DNA of 32,964 bases. Source: a virus. The notes under the pieces are model-generated. The model was not told the DNA's origin. It did not search any database and worked only from the letters and a program-made list of their open reading frames with translations. The position numbers were made by a program, and so were the translations under genes. The number at the start of each line of letters is the position of its first letter. The stretch's first letter is position 1. This document shows, in pieces, positions 17,601 through 26,610 of the stretch. The DNA lies in the IMG/VR virus record IMGVR_UViG_3300042691_003980, positions 1 through 32,964 of that record; one strand, written 5' to 3'.

Positions 17601-20600
17601 ATCAGGCCCGAATTGCAGCAACTGCTGTGGTGGGCGCTAGCTCTAAAGAATTTGTGATGGGCTATGTTGAGGGCGCAGCTCAAAACATTAGCGCACAAAT
17701 TGGTAAATTCGGTGAAGTGCGCAACATAGCAGAGGTCACAGCCTCTGGAGCGCTAGAAGGCTTCATTCAAGGTGGATTGACTGCTGGTATTGTCTCTTCA
17801 AGTGCTTTGTCTCAGGTTGTGGCCAAGGGTTATGACGGTGCATCAGTAACGTTAAATGACATCATTACTGGTGCAAAAACATTTGACCCATCAACACTTG
17901 TGCGGTCTGCTGTTTTGGCTGGTGGGATGACCATCAACAATGCGCTTCAGTACAACAATTTGTCAAGTCTTGGGCTGCAATCAAGCCCAGAGCAATACAC
18001 ACAGATTGTCAAAACGTTTCAGTCTGAAGGGTATACGCCTAATGACGCTGAAATACTTTCTATTGGAAACAATAACCCTGACGCAAGCGCTAGCGATTTG
18101 ACCGCTGCCGTCACAAGATATGCAGATCCATTAAATACCACTGAAGACGAAGCAAAAGCGTTTTTCAAAGAGGTTTTTGGCGTTGATCCAACTGCTGAAC
18201 AGTTAACAGCGTTTGTTGGCAAGTCAGAGACAGCATCAAAAAATCTTGTAACGCAACAGTTTGACGCTGCAAATACGAAAAAAGCAACCGATGCTGGTTT
18301 CCCAGACTTTGCAACCTACACGCAATACAAAGGTGATAAAGCCGCATACGACGCTGCCAATTCTACGGCGGCGAATATTAAGTTAGCTACTGATGCAGGC
18401 TTCCCTGACTACTCATCTTACAAGCTGTTCAATGGAAATTTGGAGGCTTATACCGCAGCCAAAACAGCGGCTGAAACCGCTATAAAAATGGCTGTTGGCC
18501 GCGCAGATACGCCACTTGATTTGCGCTATGACGTAAACAAAGATGGCAAAGTAAATTCTGCCGACGGCTTATTGCTTGCAAAAGGCACTGCGCTTAGAAC
18601 TGACATTGATGCCTCTGGTGCAAAAACCACGGCTACTCTTGATGCTGAGGCAAAAGCAGCAGGCTTTCCTAATAACGCAGCCTTTGTTCAGTACGGTGGT
18701 GATCTAAACGCTTACAACAGCGCTGTGACCGCTGCTGCAAATACTAAAACGGCAACCGATGCAGGCTTTCCTGACTTTGCAACTTACACACAGTATGGTG
18801 GAAGCAAAACAGCATATGACGCTGCACTAGTAGCAAATGCAAATAAGAAAACTGCAACAGATGCAGGGTTCCCTGACTTTGCGACTTACACCCAATACAA
18901 CGGTAATTTAGCTGCTTACAACACTGCTAACACTGATGCCGCAAACATCAGAAAAGCTACGGACGCTGGCTTTCCTGACTACGCTACGTTTCAGCAATAT
19001 AACGGCGACATTGCCGCGTACACAGCAGCAAAGACCGAGGAAAAAAATAAAGCAACTGCGACTGCCGCAGGCTTTCCTGATTTTGCAACTTACACGCAAT
19101 ACAACGGTGACAAGGCTGCATACGCTACTGCCCTTTCTACTGCCGCAAACACCAAAACGGCGACCGACGCAGGTTTCCCTGACTACGCAACGTACACCCA
19201 GTACAACGGCGACAAGGCGGCTTACGACGCAGCAAAAGCAACTAGCACAGGCACTGGAACGGCTACTGGCACAGGAACAAGCACGGGAACAGGTACTGGC
19301 ACGCAAACAGGTACTCAGACAGGGACGGGGACTCAGACGGGTACGCAAACTGGGACTGGCACACAAACTGGAACTGAAACGGGTACACAGACAGGCACTC
19401 AGACAGGAACACAGACTGGCACAGGAACGCAGACGGGGACTGGAACTCAGACTGGTACTCAGACTGGCACGCAGACTGGTACAGGTACTCAGACGAGCAC
19501 AGGAACTCAAACTGGTACTGAAACGCAGACGGGAACGCAAACAGGAACCGTTGACGCTGTTACTCAGGCTATCAATACTGCAATTGCTGGAATTAAATTC
19601 CCAGTAGGAATTACTGCTGCCGATGTTACTGCGGCCATCAAGGCTGAGTTAGCTACACGTCCAAATTTAAGTGTTGCGGATGTAACTAACGCCATTTCTG
19701 CTTACATGACGGCTAATCCAGCCCTTACTGCTGCTGACGTCAACACAGCAATTTCAACAGCTACTCAAAATTTAGTAACTAACACAACGTTAAACACACT
19801 CTTAACTGGCGTCAATGAAAACGTCCGAACTAAGTTTGAAACGCTAAATCAAGGACAAAGGGACTTGGTTGCGAGAATGACCCAGCAGGGTGTTGACTTG
19901 ACGCGGGCTATTGACAATGCCGCTTTAACAACGACCAATCAGATCAACACTGTAAAAACTGATCTGACCAAAAACATTACTGACGTCCAAACGCAATTCA
20001 ACACCCGCGTAGACGAGCTGATGCTGCAAGGTCAGACCTATCAGGCCGCTACCAATCTAGCCTTGAAAGAGCTAGGAACAGGCGTTACTGGTTTGCAGAC
20101 TGGATTTGACGAATATAAAAAGCAGCAGGAGGAGGCTGCAAAGCAGGCCTCTTTACAAGCAAAGCGGACAGCTAACACGGCAAAAACGGCAAGCAACCTT
20201 GCTGGTGCTTTGGCGCTTGTTGCGCCTGCGGCGGGGGACTTGGTGGACACCTCCACCCCCGGCTTCAAGGACATTGGCCTCAAAACCACAGGCGAGGCAA
20301 AATTTGAAGGCCCCCTTGAGCAATACCTCAAGATGGTCAAAGAAAATGCTTATGTGCCCAAACCAACACAGCAAGAAACTCAACAACAAAACCAGCAGGT
20401 GGCCCCAGTGCAAGATGAACTCTCAAACCCACAGCAGCAGCCCCAACAAGGGACTGACTATTTCGCCTACGGCCAACAGAACGAAATTGACGATCTGTTA
20501 GGCGGAAATCAGATTCCAAATCAGCCCTTCAAGGCTGGTGGTCTTGCAACGCCCCTGTTCGCTGGTGGTGGCGGAACGACCCGCTATGGCCACTACGCAG

Positions 20601-20917
20601 GGGGTGGCTTGAACGTGGTTGAGCACGCTGGCAAGGCTCGGCTGGACTTCCGTTCAGGCAACGCGGTTACGGGAGCAGGGGACGGCCAGTCCGACGACAT
20701 CCCTGCCATGCTAGCTGACGGTGAGTTTGTTTTCCCTGCTGACGTGGTTGCTGCACTAGGAAATGGCTCAACTAAGGCAGGAAGCGATAAACTATACGAC
20801 ATGATGCACTCCATTCGGGCGTATCACAGGTCGGCCAAACCAAAGGACTTACCGCCTCCAGCGAAAAAGTCACCTTTGGACTACCTTAAAAAACCCGCTC
20901 GCAAGGCTAGGAGATAA
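14690..20917 (+). CDS. Giant repeat-containing internal virion / ejection-type protein
   Basis: 2075 residues, the largest gene. The N-terminal ~1150 residues are a mixed helical region with hydrophobic stretches (about 283-340, 876-915 and 1020-1045) that could enter membranes. Next come eight ~34-residue repeats built on [18 protein letters not shown] (1199-1517) with a dockerin-like calcium loop between units 2 and 3. A Thr/Gly/Gln-Thr-Gly tract follows (1518-1620), then a coiled coil (about 1705-1835). The basic C-terminus carries [20 protein letters not shown] and [20 protein letters not shown], a signature I know from large phage virion proteins. With the next three genes it forms the set expected for DNA-ejection proteins in a podovirus. 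Alternative: a long tail appendage. The ribosome site is poor. Confidence 0.75.
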   Translation: MAPQNLTIDNVWDWYNANPNAEITPEIQKLFDDYFVKNPIDLSDLEYAFGDFSLNSGLKLNSPEEQVKAKAIGEMKKKILAQGTSDKWTGQGFGNKDLNAKAMAEALYNNGITRLEDFGKVPAYTPVTTKYYYNGRELQVTGADEYGYGGGDYFYREPTGGYDYDGNQEFRTVMVPKSATLEPRYFKTVDAGTDSEGYPLTSLAPLASNEVITKDGQKVYKSGETFGNKVTGKAIPANYSRAGGDIWSGTFAGDGSTGFGVQFNELGMPIFYTAYGGSTSDWGIISQILSVASMIPGPHQPFTMALSAIGNAANGNTVGAILSALGAANAYGQAFNTLPTTLGTQAFDIDTLGSYVAAGVDNTAANWLATNAGSIRTATQGVQLLYALDKKNLQGVLSSLIGISPQIGITIPEDLMRPVQYAAVASALGKGDFTGATYAAATLTNNSDVKLAASGLNLVNALKSGDPAAMMSASIDFARQTQLNASVIKDAAKQMGLPLSDKRANELLTMSAGEADAHIKDYYKQINAVKASYLDQFGEPISDDLLASFGNADSYTTGFNNYVRNWNDDRNTTNQTELTSYLNSVGLKFEDLTADQVFSALSLSEANAKTYAQNLADIKSVTFDGNGYKTKEEALNAAQKAGYNTFEQNGMTYTFMPSDQAKVVAKAASENKLPSVSTQDFQTITGQQFDWVSEKDIPRIVIVAKRIEPPLYSDAKAYAEYQQFIKDHGGVKFPKWLSDQLAIATEAFKGAPDGSVANVIKNGLAFGARNFGNLATTLLRGSEAMGLSPENSALKVSQAFERWGKLNQSKGIMDAEKAFSDGINNISKATVAKELGVPESQVKDWQVAARQLKEFGKQAVNNPLGTLSVVGGEALQEIPFLVASAGVGSVAAKMVSRAGAFAVARGTDAALNGFESFSGNYAEVKDYLISRGVPPSKAEARALASGLEAMAVTAATSWVGDTAALRVLMGDQARIAATAVVGASSKEFVMGYVEGAAQNISAQIGKFGEVRNIAEVTASGALEGFIQGGLTAGIVSSSALSQVVAKGYDGASVTLNDIITGAKTFDPSTLVRSAVLAGGMTINNALQYNNLSSLGLQSSPEQYTQIVKTFQSEGYTPNDAEILSIGNNNPDASASDLTAAVTRYADPLNTTEDEAKAFFKEVFGVDPTAEQLTAFVGKSETASKNLVTQQFDAANTKKATDAGFPDFATYTQYKGDKAAYDAANSTAANIKLATDAGFPDYSSYKLFNGNLEAYTAAKTAAETAIKMAVGRADTPLDLRYDVNKDGKVNSADGLLLAKGTALRTDIDASGAKTTATLDAEAKAAGFPNNAAFVQYGGDLNAYNSAVTAAANTKTATDAGFPDFATYTQYGGSKTAYDAALVANANKKTATDAGFPDFATYTQYNGNLAAYNTANTDAANIRKATDAGFPDYATFQQYNGDIAAYTAAKTEEKNKATATAAGFPDFATYTQYNGDKAAYATALSTAANTKTATDAGFPDYATYTQYNGDKAAYDAAKATSTGTGTATGTGTSTGTGTGTQTGTQTGTGTQTGTQTGTGTQTGTETGTQTGTQTGTQTGTGTQTGTGTQTGTQTGTQTGTGTQTSTGTQTGTETQTGTQTGTVDAVTQAINTAIAGIKFPVGITAADVTAAIKAELATRPNLSVADVTNAISAYMTANPALTAADVNTAISTATQNLVTNTTLNTLLTGVNENVRTKFETLNQGQRDLVARMTQQGVDLTRAIDNAALTTTNQINTVKTDLTKNITDVQTQFNTRVDELMLQGQTYQAATNLALKELGTGVTGLQTGFDEYKKQQEEAAKQASLQAKRTANTAKTASNLAGALALVAPAAGDLVDTSTPGFKDIGLKTTGEAKFEGPLEQYLKMVKENAYVPKPTQQETQQQNQQVAPVQDELSNPQQQPQQGTDYFAYGQQNEIDDLLGGNQIPNQPFKAGGLATPLFAGGGGTTRYGHYAGGGLNVVEHAGKARLDFRSGNAVTGAGDGQSDDIPAMLADGEFVFPADVVAALGNGSTKAGSDKLYDMMHSIRAYHRSAKPKDLPPPAKKSPLDYLKKPARKARR
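18284..19240 (+). repeat. Eight-unit 34-residue (about 102 bp) protein repeat
   Basis: Units keep the core A(T/K)(D/A)AGFP(D/N)(F/Y)ATYTQY(N/G)G, then a helical AAYDAA.. segment. Units begin at about residues 1199, 1235, 1324, 1357, 1391, 1425, 1459 and 1493. Units 4-8 are strictly 34 residues apart. Nucleotide identity between units is lowered by many synonymous changes, so the array is not fresh. Confidence 0.85.
18530..18565 (+). other. Dockerin-type EF-hand calcium loop
   Basis: Residues 1281-1292 read [12 protein letters not shown], with ligands at loop positions 1, 3, 5, 9 and 12 (D1281, N1283, D1285, N1289, D1292) and the Gly at position 6. This is the exact pattern of a dockerin type I loop, followed by the helix [10 protein letters not shown]. 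Only one loop is present, whereas classical dockerins have two. Confidence 0.7.
19241..19549 (+). repeat. Thr-Gly / Gln-Thr-Gly low-complexity tract
   Basis: About 103 residues made almost entirely of [10 protein letters not shown] and TQTG units (residues 1518-1620). Codons for Thr, Gly and Gln vary freely (ACA, ACG, ACT, ACC; GGA, GGC, GGG, GGT). It is likely a flexible or extended linker between the repeat array and the coiled coil. Confidence 0.85.
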
Positions 20918-20919
20918 CC

Positions 20920-21969
20920 ATGGCAATTACTCAAGGTGCACCGTTACCAGATATTAAAACGACAGAGACGCGCACGGACACCGCGCCGTCGTACTACACC
21001 GACTACCTGTCTGGGCTTTCCAAGGCTGGCACAACGGCTTTAGGAAAGTCGCCAACCCAGTCAGTTGCTGGCTACGACCCCTTGCAGGTCATGGGCTACA
21101 GCAACCTGCCTGCCTCGACATCGTCTTATCAGCCTGACTTACAGGCCGCTCAAGATACCGCCGCACAAGCTGCGAAGGGCATTACACCAGAGCGCATTCA
21201 GGCTTTGATGAATCCTTACACCAGTAACGTGGTGGACGAGATGGCTCGCCTGTCTCAGCAGAACGTGCAGCGCAACCTATTGCCGACCATGAAGGCTGGC
21301 TTCGTTGGCACTGGTGGCCTTGGTAGCCAACGCTACGCTGGCGCTTTAGGTCAAGGCATGGCGGACATTCAAGCAGGCTTGACAGGCCAGCAATACGGCG
21401 CACTGTCAAAAGGCTACAGCGAGGCTTTAAAGGGCGCTCTTGACGAGGCTCAATTGCAGAACTTGGCCGCTGGCACTCAAGGCAAGCTTGCGCAGCAAGA
21501 GCTGGATACAGGCTTGACCGCTGCTGGCGCGTTGACTAAGGCTGGCGCAGAGCGTCAAGCATATGAGCAGAGCAAGCTAGACCAGCCCCTCAAGACCGCA
21601 ACAGCAGCGTCTGGACTCATGCGTGGGTTTACCGTGCCGCAAAGCCAAACGTCTACGTTTGTGGGTCCAAAGGCTGGCGCGTATCAAAAATCAGATTTGG
21701 AGCAAATGCTTGGCGTTTTGTCGATGCTTGGCAGCACGGCTGGTGGCAAAGGCATGCAAACTGTTGCTGGCGCTGGCGCTGGGCTTATTGACTACCTCAA
21801 AGGCATCAGCACTGGCAACCAAAACATTTTTGGCAACTTCACCATAGACCCAAGCGAATACGCTGGTGTAAACGCTGGCGGCAGGGGAGTTTATTACGAC
21901 ACCGCATCAGGCAAATACTACGACTCCGCTGGCGGTGTAGTCCCGATCACTGGCGGTGAAGGGGAATAA
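20920..21969 (+). CDS. Putative internal virion protein
   Basis: 349 residues, Ala/Gly/Gln-rich. It has a Tyr/Thr-rich start (TAPSYYTDYLSGLSKAG), a long helical centre (NPYTSNVVDEMARLSQQNVQ; GQGMADIQAGLTGQQYGALS; AQQELDTGLTAAGALTKAGA) and a C-terminal segment (GGRGVYYDTASGKYYDSAGG). The pattern NPYTSNVVDEMARLSQQN with AGFVGTGGLGSQRYAGALGQ is one I know from phage virion proteins of unknown detail, always next to the giant protein and the hydrolase. A strong AGGAGA precedes ATG 20920, 2 nt after the upstream stop, and the gene ends 1 nt before the next start. DNA-ejection or internal-core function is inferred from the neighbourhood. Confidence 0.72.
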   Translation: MAITQGAPLPDIKTTETRTDTAPSYYTDYLSGLSKAGTTALGKSPTQSVAGYDPLQVMGYSNLPASTSSYQPDLQAAQDTAAQAAKGITPERIQALMNPYTSNVVDEMARLSQQNVQRNLLPTMKAGFVGTGGLGSQRYAGALGQGMADIQAGLTGQQYGALSKGYSEALKGALDEAQLQNLAAGTQGKLAQQELDTGLTAAGALTKAGAERQAYEQSKLDQPLKTATAASGLMRGFTVPQSQTSTFVGPKAGAYQKSDLEQMLGVLSMLGSTAGGKGMQTVAGAGAGLIDYLKGISTGNQNIFGNFTIDPSEYAGVNAGGRGVYYDTASGKYYDSAGGVVPITGGEGE

Positions 21970-21970
21970 A

Positions 21971-23743
21971 ATGGCCGAAGCAAAAGCACCCACCGCAAGT
22001 TATTTGTCTGGAGATGATCCAGACATTATTGACGCTAACCGCCGCTATCAAGAGGCGCTTGCAAGGCTAACTGAATCGCTGGATGTTCGTAAAAATCGAT
22101 TTTTTGATCCAACACTTTTAGCTGTGGCAGAGGGGTTTTTAGGCCCCACTCAAACAGGCAGTTTTGGTGAAGCGCTTGGGCGTGTTGCTGGCAAGCTTGG
22201 CCCTGCTGAGGCCGCTGCTGCTAAGGAAAAGCAAGAGATCGCTCAACAGCAGCTTGGCGTGGCCACTCAAGGCCTAGAGCTTCAGCGCTTGAAGTCTAGA
22301 GATGCTGATATTGCAAGGTGGCTAGCTAGCGATCAAAAGACTCCCCCACCAACAGGGCCTCTAGCAGGCCCACAGGCGGCTGCAGTTGCTGGGCCTAAGG
22401 CTGGGCCACTGTCTGCCGTGCCCGCGCCAGCAGAGCCATCTGAAGCCCCTGTAGGCGCTTTAACGCAAGCTGCTGCACCTAGCCCTGCCGCAACGCTTCC
22501 AGCGGTTCCTGAGGCTCCTGCTGCGGCTCCACGGCCAACCCCACAAAGCACGTTGCCTGCTGCGCAAGCTCCAAAGGCCCCGCCTGCTGCTCCCCCTGCA
22601 CCTCCAGCAGCTCCTCCAGTTGCAAAGGCTCCTGAGGGCATTCAGATCATGCAGGGCAATCCTGCGTTCATGACGCAAAAAGAGTATGTGGCATTGAACC
22701 GCAACGACAAGACCAAAACGCTTGCAGAGCTTTTGGCTAAGGGCGCTGAGTTGGAGTCTAAGCGTTACGAAAAAACTGAGGCTGGTATTACAGACTTACG
22801 CACTGGTGTATTTAATCCATTCTTGAATGGTCGATATGTTGAAGTGCCGATCATGGGAGAAGGTTACAACGGCAGTAGCTTTAAGATCCCAGAGAATGTT
22901 GCAATGCAACTTCAATATCTTGCAAACCAAGACAACTGGGCTGGCTACAAAGCCTTGGCTGACAAATTTACTGGCAAAGCGTTTGGTGTTGATGATGGCT
23001 CTGTTGAGGCTCGAGAAAGAAAGAAAAAGCTTGAAGAAGCCAAAATTGCTGAAGAAATTGAAAATAGAAAAGATTTCAATCAGCGTAGCAAAGATGCTAG
23101 CGAGACCTTGGCCACAGCTAACGTGATGCGCCGTTTCACGGATGATCCAAACTTCAAGAAAATGACTGGCATCTTGAACAACGACAAGGTTTCTTCTGGA
23201 ATTGCAAACCTTATTCGAGACGGTATCGGCGGCAGAGGATTTACGATTGGTATTCCTGCCATTGAAGATGTTATGAGAAATGCCGATCTGAGTCCACAAC
23301 AGCAGGCAACATTCCGCACGTTCTTGATGTACACAGCCCAGATGCAGTTGAATGCAGAAAAGGCTATGAAAGGCTCAACCACAGAGCGTGAGCGTTTGAT
23401 TCTTGGCAACGCAAACATCAGCCCACAGGACACTGCTGAGACTGTACGTCGTAAGGCTGACCTGTTAACTGCTAAGGCACAATTTGATCGTCAATCTGCA
23501 AGAGAGTTTAAGAAGTCAAAGATGACTGCCGAAGAGTTCTTAGACTCAGATCAGTACATGAAGATGTACGACAAATACTACGAAGACATTCAGGGTATTG
23601 CAACAGGTTTGAAAACGTATCCAAGCCAAGCGCCTGCTTCATCTGGTCCCGCAACAGCGCCGCCAGCGGGTGGTGCTCCAAGCGCTGGGTTCATCCGCGA
23701 CCCAGTCACTGGTCTAATTCGCCGTAAGCGGGCAGGAGAATAA
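21971..23743 (+). CDS. Putative internal virion protein with Ala/Pro-rich linker
   Basis: 590 residues from ATG 21971 (a GTG at 21956 is in frame but overlaps the upstream stop). There is a helical N-terminus (IIDANRRYQEALARLTESLD; FFDPTLLAVAEGFLGPTQTG; GRVAGKLGPAEAAAAKEKQE), an Ala/Pro linker at about 118-225 (PAPAEPSEAPVGAL to PPAPPAAPPVAKAP), then a helical C-terminal part (EARERKKKLEEAKIAEEIEN; ILNNDKVSSGIANLIRDGIG; STTERERLILGNANISPQDT). It ends with a second short Pro/Ala stretch and basic residues (RRKRAGE). No enzyme motif was found. It lies between another internal-virion candidate and the cell-wall hydrolase; the four genes are almost contiguous and likely co-assemble in the capsid core. 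Confidence 0.72.
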   Translation: MAEAKAPTASYLSGDDPDIIDANRRYQEALARLTESLDVRKNRFFDPTLLAVAEGFLGPTQTGSFGEALGRVAGKLGPAEAAAAKEKQEIAQQQLGVATQGLELQRLKSRDADIARWLASDQKTPPPTGPLAGPQAAAVAGPKAGPLSAVPAPAEPSEAPVGALTQAAAPSPAATLPAVPEAPAAAPRPTPQSTLPAAQAPKAPPAAPPAPPAAPPVAKAPEGIQIMQGNPAFMTQKEYVALNRNDKTKTLAELLAKGAELESKRYEKTEAGITDLRTGVFNPFLNGRYVEVPIMGEGYNGSSFKIPENVAMQLQYLANQDNWAGYKALADKFTGKAFGVDDGSVEARERKKKLEEAKIAEEIENRKDFNQRSKDASETLATANVMRRFTDDPNFKKMTGILNNDKVSSGIANLIRDGIGGRGFTIGIPAIEDVMRNADLSPQQQATFRTFLMYTAQMQLNAEKAMKGSTTERERLILGNANISPQDTAETVRRKADLLTAKAQFDRQSAREFKKSKMTAEEFLDSDQYMKMYDKYYEDIQGIATGLKTYPSQAPASSGPATAPPAGGAPSAGFIRDPVTGLIRRKRAGE

Positions 23744-23744
23744 T

Positions 23745-25325
23745 ATGGCCAACAAAAACATTGAGCAATTTATTGCAACTTATGGGCCTGTTGCACAGCA
23801 GGTCAGTAAAGAGATCAATGTTGATCCCAATGTGTTGCTAAGTCAGTGGGGCCTTGAGAGCCGTTGGGGCCAAACCGAGATGGCCAAGAAGTACCACAAC
23901 TTGGGCGGCATTAAGGATTTCAGTGGCGCTGGCTTTGAAGCTAAAGACAACAAGACTGGGTCCAAAGACAAGTACGTCAAGTTCGAGGACCCTGAGGTCT
24001 TCGGCATGTACTACGTTGACCAGATCAAGCGCAATTTTCCAAACGCCCTTAATACTGGCCCAGATGCTGGAGCCTTTACTCGTGGTTTGGCGTCAGGAAA
24101 AAAGGGATCATATTTTGAAGTCCCCATTGAAGAATACGAAAAATCATTGTCTAGTGCTCAGGCATCAATCCCTGAAAGCAAGATGCTGCCTTTTGAGCCA
24201 ACAGTTCAGCCTAAAGAAAAGCTAGCGCAAAGTGATGGCAATATACCTTTAGTGGATGCGCCCCCACCTCCACCTCCACCGCCTCCAGCAAGTGACAAGT
24301 CAAATGCAAGCCCAAGCGAAAAATTCCTTTATGGTGGCGCTGGCGCTGCTACTGGAACAATCGCTGCTGGCAAAAACGCATACGACGTTCAGAAAACAGC
24401 AACCCTTGCAAAGCGTGCAGGTCTTGAGGAACGCGCTCGAATTGCTGCACAGCGTTCTGCTGGTGTTGTGCCTCCAGCCGCGCCAAGTGTTCCTACGACC
24501 GTGCCTGCTACCACGCCTCCTTTAGGCAGCACCATCATGCGTCAGACGCCACCTGCTACTGGTGGCTTGACGCCACCCATGGGGCCTGCTGATGCGGGCC
24601 GAATGCCCAAAGGTCAAACAGGCGTCATCCCTTACAACACCGCTAAGGCGCTTGGTTTGACAGACATCGAAGCGGCACAAGCTTTGACTAACACAAAGCA
24701 AGAGGGTGGCGCGTGGGATCTTTCCAATAAACGTGGCGAAGCAATGAGTAAGCTTCGGGGTATGGGTATAACCAATTATGCCGAAAACCCAATGTATGGC
24801 GGCATCTTGACGGAGCAGCAGGGTGTTGGTGGCGGCCCTCGTGAGTCATTTACCATGAAAGCCTCTGTTGCACCTAGCCCAGACCTTCCACAAGGCCAAG
24901 CAGGTGGCCTGTCGCAGCTACCCCCTAGACAAATTGTTCCAACAACGCCACCACCACCTACTACAGGCATGCGTGCAAAGGCGGGCCTTGATTGGATCAC
25001 AGGTAAGTTTGCAAACATGATGCAGCCAGTTGTAGGCGCTGCTGGTACTGTTGGAAAAGTTGTGTTGCCACCTCTTGGCGGCCTTTCTGCTGGCTTAGAC
25101 GTTGCTGACATTGCACACGAATATCGCAAGCCAGTAGACCAACGAGACCTTGTAAAAATGGGCTTGAAAGGTGCTGGCGTTCTTGGTGGCGTGATGTCAA
25201 TGTTCCCAGTCACAGCGCCTGTCGGTATTCCGTTATCGATTGGTACAGCAGCAGCTCAAACCTATCGAGAAGACCCAGAATACTTCAAAGAAAAAATGAA
25301 GGAATACACTGGGTATTCCCCCTAA
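23745..25325 (+). CDS. Virion-associated peptidoglycan hydrolase (glucosaminidase-type)
   Basis: 526 residues. Residues 1-140 form a glucosaminidase/lysozyme-like domain: VSKEINVDPNVLLSQWGLES with the likely catalytic acid E38, RWGQTEMAKKYHNLGGIK, and YVKFEDPEVFGMYYVDQIKR. It would cut glycan strands during DNA entry, distinct from the M15 endolysin used for lysis. A poly-Pro run (about 171-179) starts a long Pro/Ala/Thr-rich linker with a hydrophobic patch near 195-205. The C-terminal ~90 residues contain small hydrophobic stretches (VVLPPLGGLSAGLDVADIAH; VLGGVMSMFPVTAPVGIPLS) that may interact with membrane. AGGAGA precedes ATG 23745, 1 nt after the upstream stop. It is the last gene before the terminator. 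Confidence 0.82.
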   Translation: MANKNIEQFIATYGPVAQQVSKEINVDPNVLLSQWGLESRWGQTEMAKKYHNLGGIKDFSGAGFEAKDNKTGSKDKYVKFEDPEVFGMYYVDQIKRNFPNALNTGPDAGAFTRGLASGKKGSYFEVPIEEYEKSLSSAQASIPESKMLPFEPTVQPKEKLAQSDGNIPLVDAPPPPPPPPPASDKSNASPSEKFLYGGAGAATGTIAAGKNAYDVQKTATLAKRAGLEERARIAAQRSAGVVPPAAPSVPTTVPATTPPLGSTIMRQTPPATGGLTPPMGPADAGRMPKGQTGVIPYNTAKALGLTDIEAAQALTNTKQEGGAWDLSNKRGEAMSKLRGMGITNYAENPMYGGILTEQQGVGGGPRESFTMKASVAPSPDLPQGQAGGLSQLPPRQIVPTTPPPPTTGMRAKAGLDWITGKFANMMQPVVGAAGTVGKVVLPPLGGLSAGLDVADIAHEYRKPVDQRDLVKMGLKGAGVLGGVMSMFPVTAPVGIPLSIGTAAAQTYREDPEYFKEKMKEYTGYSP

Positions 25326-25327
25326 TT

Positions 25328-25347
25328 CAAGCGGCTCTCCCCGCTTG
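25328..25347 (+). other. Hairpin immediately after the hydrolase stop codon
   Basis: CAAGCGG (25328-25334) pairs with CCGCTTG (25341-25347) over a 6-nt loop, 2 nt after the TAA. It has no T-run on either strand, so it may protect the 3-prime end of the late mRNA together with the terminator downstream. Confidence 0.45.
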
Positions 25348-25386
25348 GATTGCCGTGGCTTTGCCAGTTGCCTGCGGCATCTTCTG

Positions 25387-25415
25387 CCCCCTCCTTCGCG
25401 GGAGGGGGTCTTTTT
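25387..25415 (+). terminator. Rho-independent terminator of the late operon
   Basis: CCCCCTCC (25387-25394) pairs perfectly with GGAGGGGG (25401-25408) over the loop TTCGCG, followed by TCTTTTT. It ends the rightward structural block. The T-run overlaps the TAA (25414-25416) of the convergent gene. There is no T-run on the other side, so it acts only on the + strand. Confidence 0.92.
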
Positions 25416-25641
25416 ATGGACGCTGGTTTTGTAGGCCGTTGGCCACTTCGCGGTTCATGTGAGCCACGATGGTGACGCACCGCTTGTGCTCTTCAGCCGC
25501 GATCATGGGCCGAAGCACAGCCTCAAGCTTTTGTGCAAATTGCAAGATGTCTACCTCGTCAGCGATCAGCGGATCTGGCCGCTTTTCATCGCTGTAGAAA
25601 AAGACTTGTTTGACGAGTTCTTCACTTAGCAAGGATTTCAT
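25414..25641 (-). CDS. Short early protein, unknown
   Basis: 75 residues, helical, last gene of the leftward operon: LLSEELVKQVFFYSDEKRPD, EVDILQFAQKLEAVLRPMIA, HKRCVTIVAHMNREVANGLQ. No motif is recognised. The ribosome site GGAAG stands 8 nt before the ATG (at 25641), inside the upstream gene, which it overlaps by 20 nt. The stop codon lies in the T-run of the late terminator. A small DNA- or protein-binding helper is possible but speculative. Confidence 0.65.
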   Translation of the reverse strand: MKSLLSEELVKQVFFYSDEKRPDPLIADEVDILQFAQKLEAVLRPMIAAEEHKRCVTIVAHMNREVANGLQNQRP

Positions 25642-25843
25642 TTTTGGACTTCCATAGTTCCCAGTTGACGACAGTGTTACGGGCCATTGAGCGGTGTGCG
25701 TGGCCAGTGTAGGGGTTGAGTTTGCTGTCTAAGAATTCGTCAACGACGCTCTCTTTTGACAACATCATGTCATGCTTTTCGGCTGCTTCTTTTGTTGAAA
25801 ACAAAGTGCCGTCAGACGTTTGAAATGCGGTGACTGGTTTCAT
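25622..25843 (-). CDS. Short conserved phage protein, unknown
   Basis: 73 residues: MKPVTAFQTSDGTLFSTKEA, then AEKHDMMLSKESVVDEFLDS and a Trp-containing end (VVNWELWKSKNEILAK). The N-terminal pattern (V-T-x-F-x-T-x-D-G-x-x-F-x-T-x-x-E-A) is a strand-hairpin-helix that I have seen in small early phage proteins of several families. Start ATG at 25843 overlaps the stop of the nuclease gene as ATGA. Function unknown; coupling to the PD-(D/E)XK nuclease suggests a role in DNA metabolism or its control, by inference. Confidence 0.68.
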   Translation of the reverse strand: MKPVTAFQTSDGTLFSTKEAAEKHDMMLSKESVVDEFLDSKLNPYTGHAHRSMARNTVVNWELWKSKNEILAK

Positions 25844-26610
25844 GAGTGTTGATTCTTGAGTTGCCAGAATTTAAGCAGTGAGCAGAACATCTCCCAGCCG
25901 CGCTGAAGATCTTCTTCAGACCATTCCTTCACGACCACGAGGCCTGCCACACTGCGCGAGACAAACACGTTGGCACAGCGAGCCTTAGGGATGCCAAGGC
26001 CAACACGGTAGGCTGCCAATTGCATGAGGTGGTCATCATACGCATCAAACTTGTTGCCATCCGTAAACTCTTTGGTTTTGACGTCAGCCACAATGCCGTC
26101 GCCAGTGGTGCAGTGCAGGTCGCACTTACCGCCGAAGCCGTGGCTGTGGCCAAAGGCGCGTTCAGCGATCCAAGGCTGCTGGCCAAAGATGGTGTCGAGT
26201 GCGGCCACCGTGCCCTTGACGTGAGCCTCGTGGCGTGTGATCACCTCACCCTCGTAGAAGCCTTGGATTGATGCGTGGATGTCCGTGCCAGCGTCTGCTG
26301 CGGCGCGGCCCTGCTCCTTGCTGTCGTCAATGATGCGGGCGATGTACTCGTCCTCTGGTTCATTGTCTCGGCGTGGCAGGGTTAGCGCAGCCATGAGCAC
26401 CTGCTTTTGCAGCCACTGCATGAGGGCAGGCTTGGCCATCACGTTCAGGACCGTGGTCACGCTAGGCACAAGGTTTTCGGTGCGGGCATCGCGCAGCGTG
26501 GTGTTGCGCTCTTTGCCGTTCTTGCCGATCACTGTGTAGCGTGGCACACCGTCGCGGGTGTACCAGTGATTGCTCTCGCTGGCGCGTGGTTCTTTTGCTG
26601 TGATGCTCAT
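25840..26610 (-). CDS. PD-(D/E)XK nuclease (phage exonuclease, Cas4/RecB-like)
   Basis: 256 residues. Core motifs occur in order: a helix with AGTDIHASIQGFYEG (H112), PWIAERAF (E150), GFGGKCDLH (D164), IVADVKTKEF (D176, K178) and MQLAAYRVG (Q197). This is the classic H...D...DXK...Q arrangement of RecB/Cas4-type exonucleases used by phages for recombination or DNA end processing. Here the usual E of E-X-K is replaced by D, so the DXK triad is D176-V-K178. There is no four-Cys iron-sulphur cluster as in Cas4. It is preceded and followed by ATGA overlaps, in the same operon as the SSB-like protein. A recombinase partner was not found in the window. Confidence 0.85.
   Translation of the reverse strand: MSITAKEPRASESNHWYTRDGVPRYTVIGKNGKERNTTLRDARTENLVPSVTTVLNVMAKPALMQWLQKQVLMAALTLPRRDNEPEDEYIARIIDDSKEQGRAAADAGTDIHASIQGFYEGEVITRHEAHVKGTVAALDTIFGQQPWIAERAFGHSHGFGGKCDLHCTTGDGIVADVKTKEFTDGNKFDAYDDHLMQLAAYRVGLGIPKARCANVFVSRSVAGLVVVKEWSEEDLQRGWEMFCSLLKFWQLKNQHS

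Noticed and set aside
18908-19540. Long antisense frame rich in Ser, Arg, Cys and Leu
   Set aside because: It is a shadow of the repeats and the TG tract in the giant gene; its composition is a mirror of the repeat codons.
19241-19549. Possible CRISPR array or DNA satellite
   Set aside because: The repetition follows the amino-acid sequence in frame and there are no unique spacers of constant length.
18936-19607. Long + strand frame overlapping the repeat array
   Set aside because: Another shadow of the repetitive DNA, with Gln/Arg/Leu runs and no ribosome site.
22333-22641. Antisense Gly/Ala-rich frame
   Set aside because: Reverse reading of the Pro/Ala linker of the virion protein; no independent evidence.
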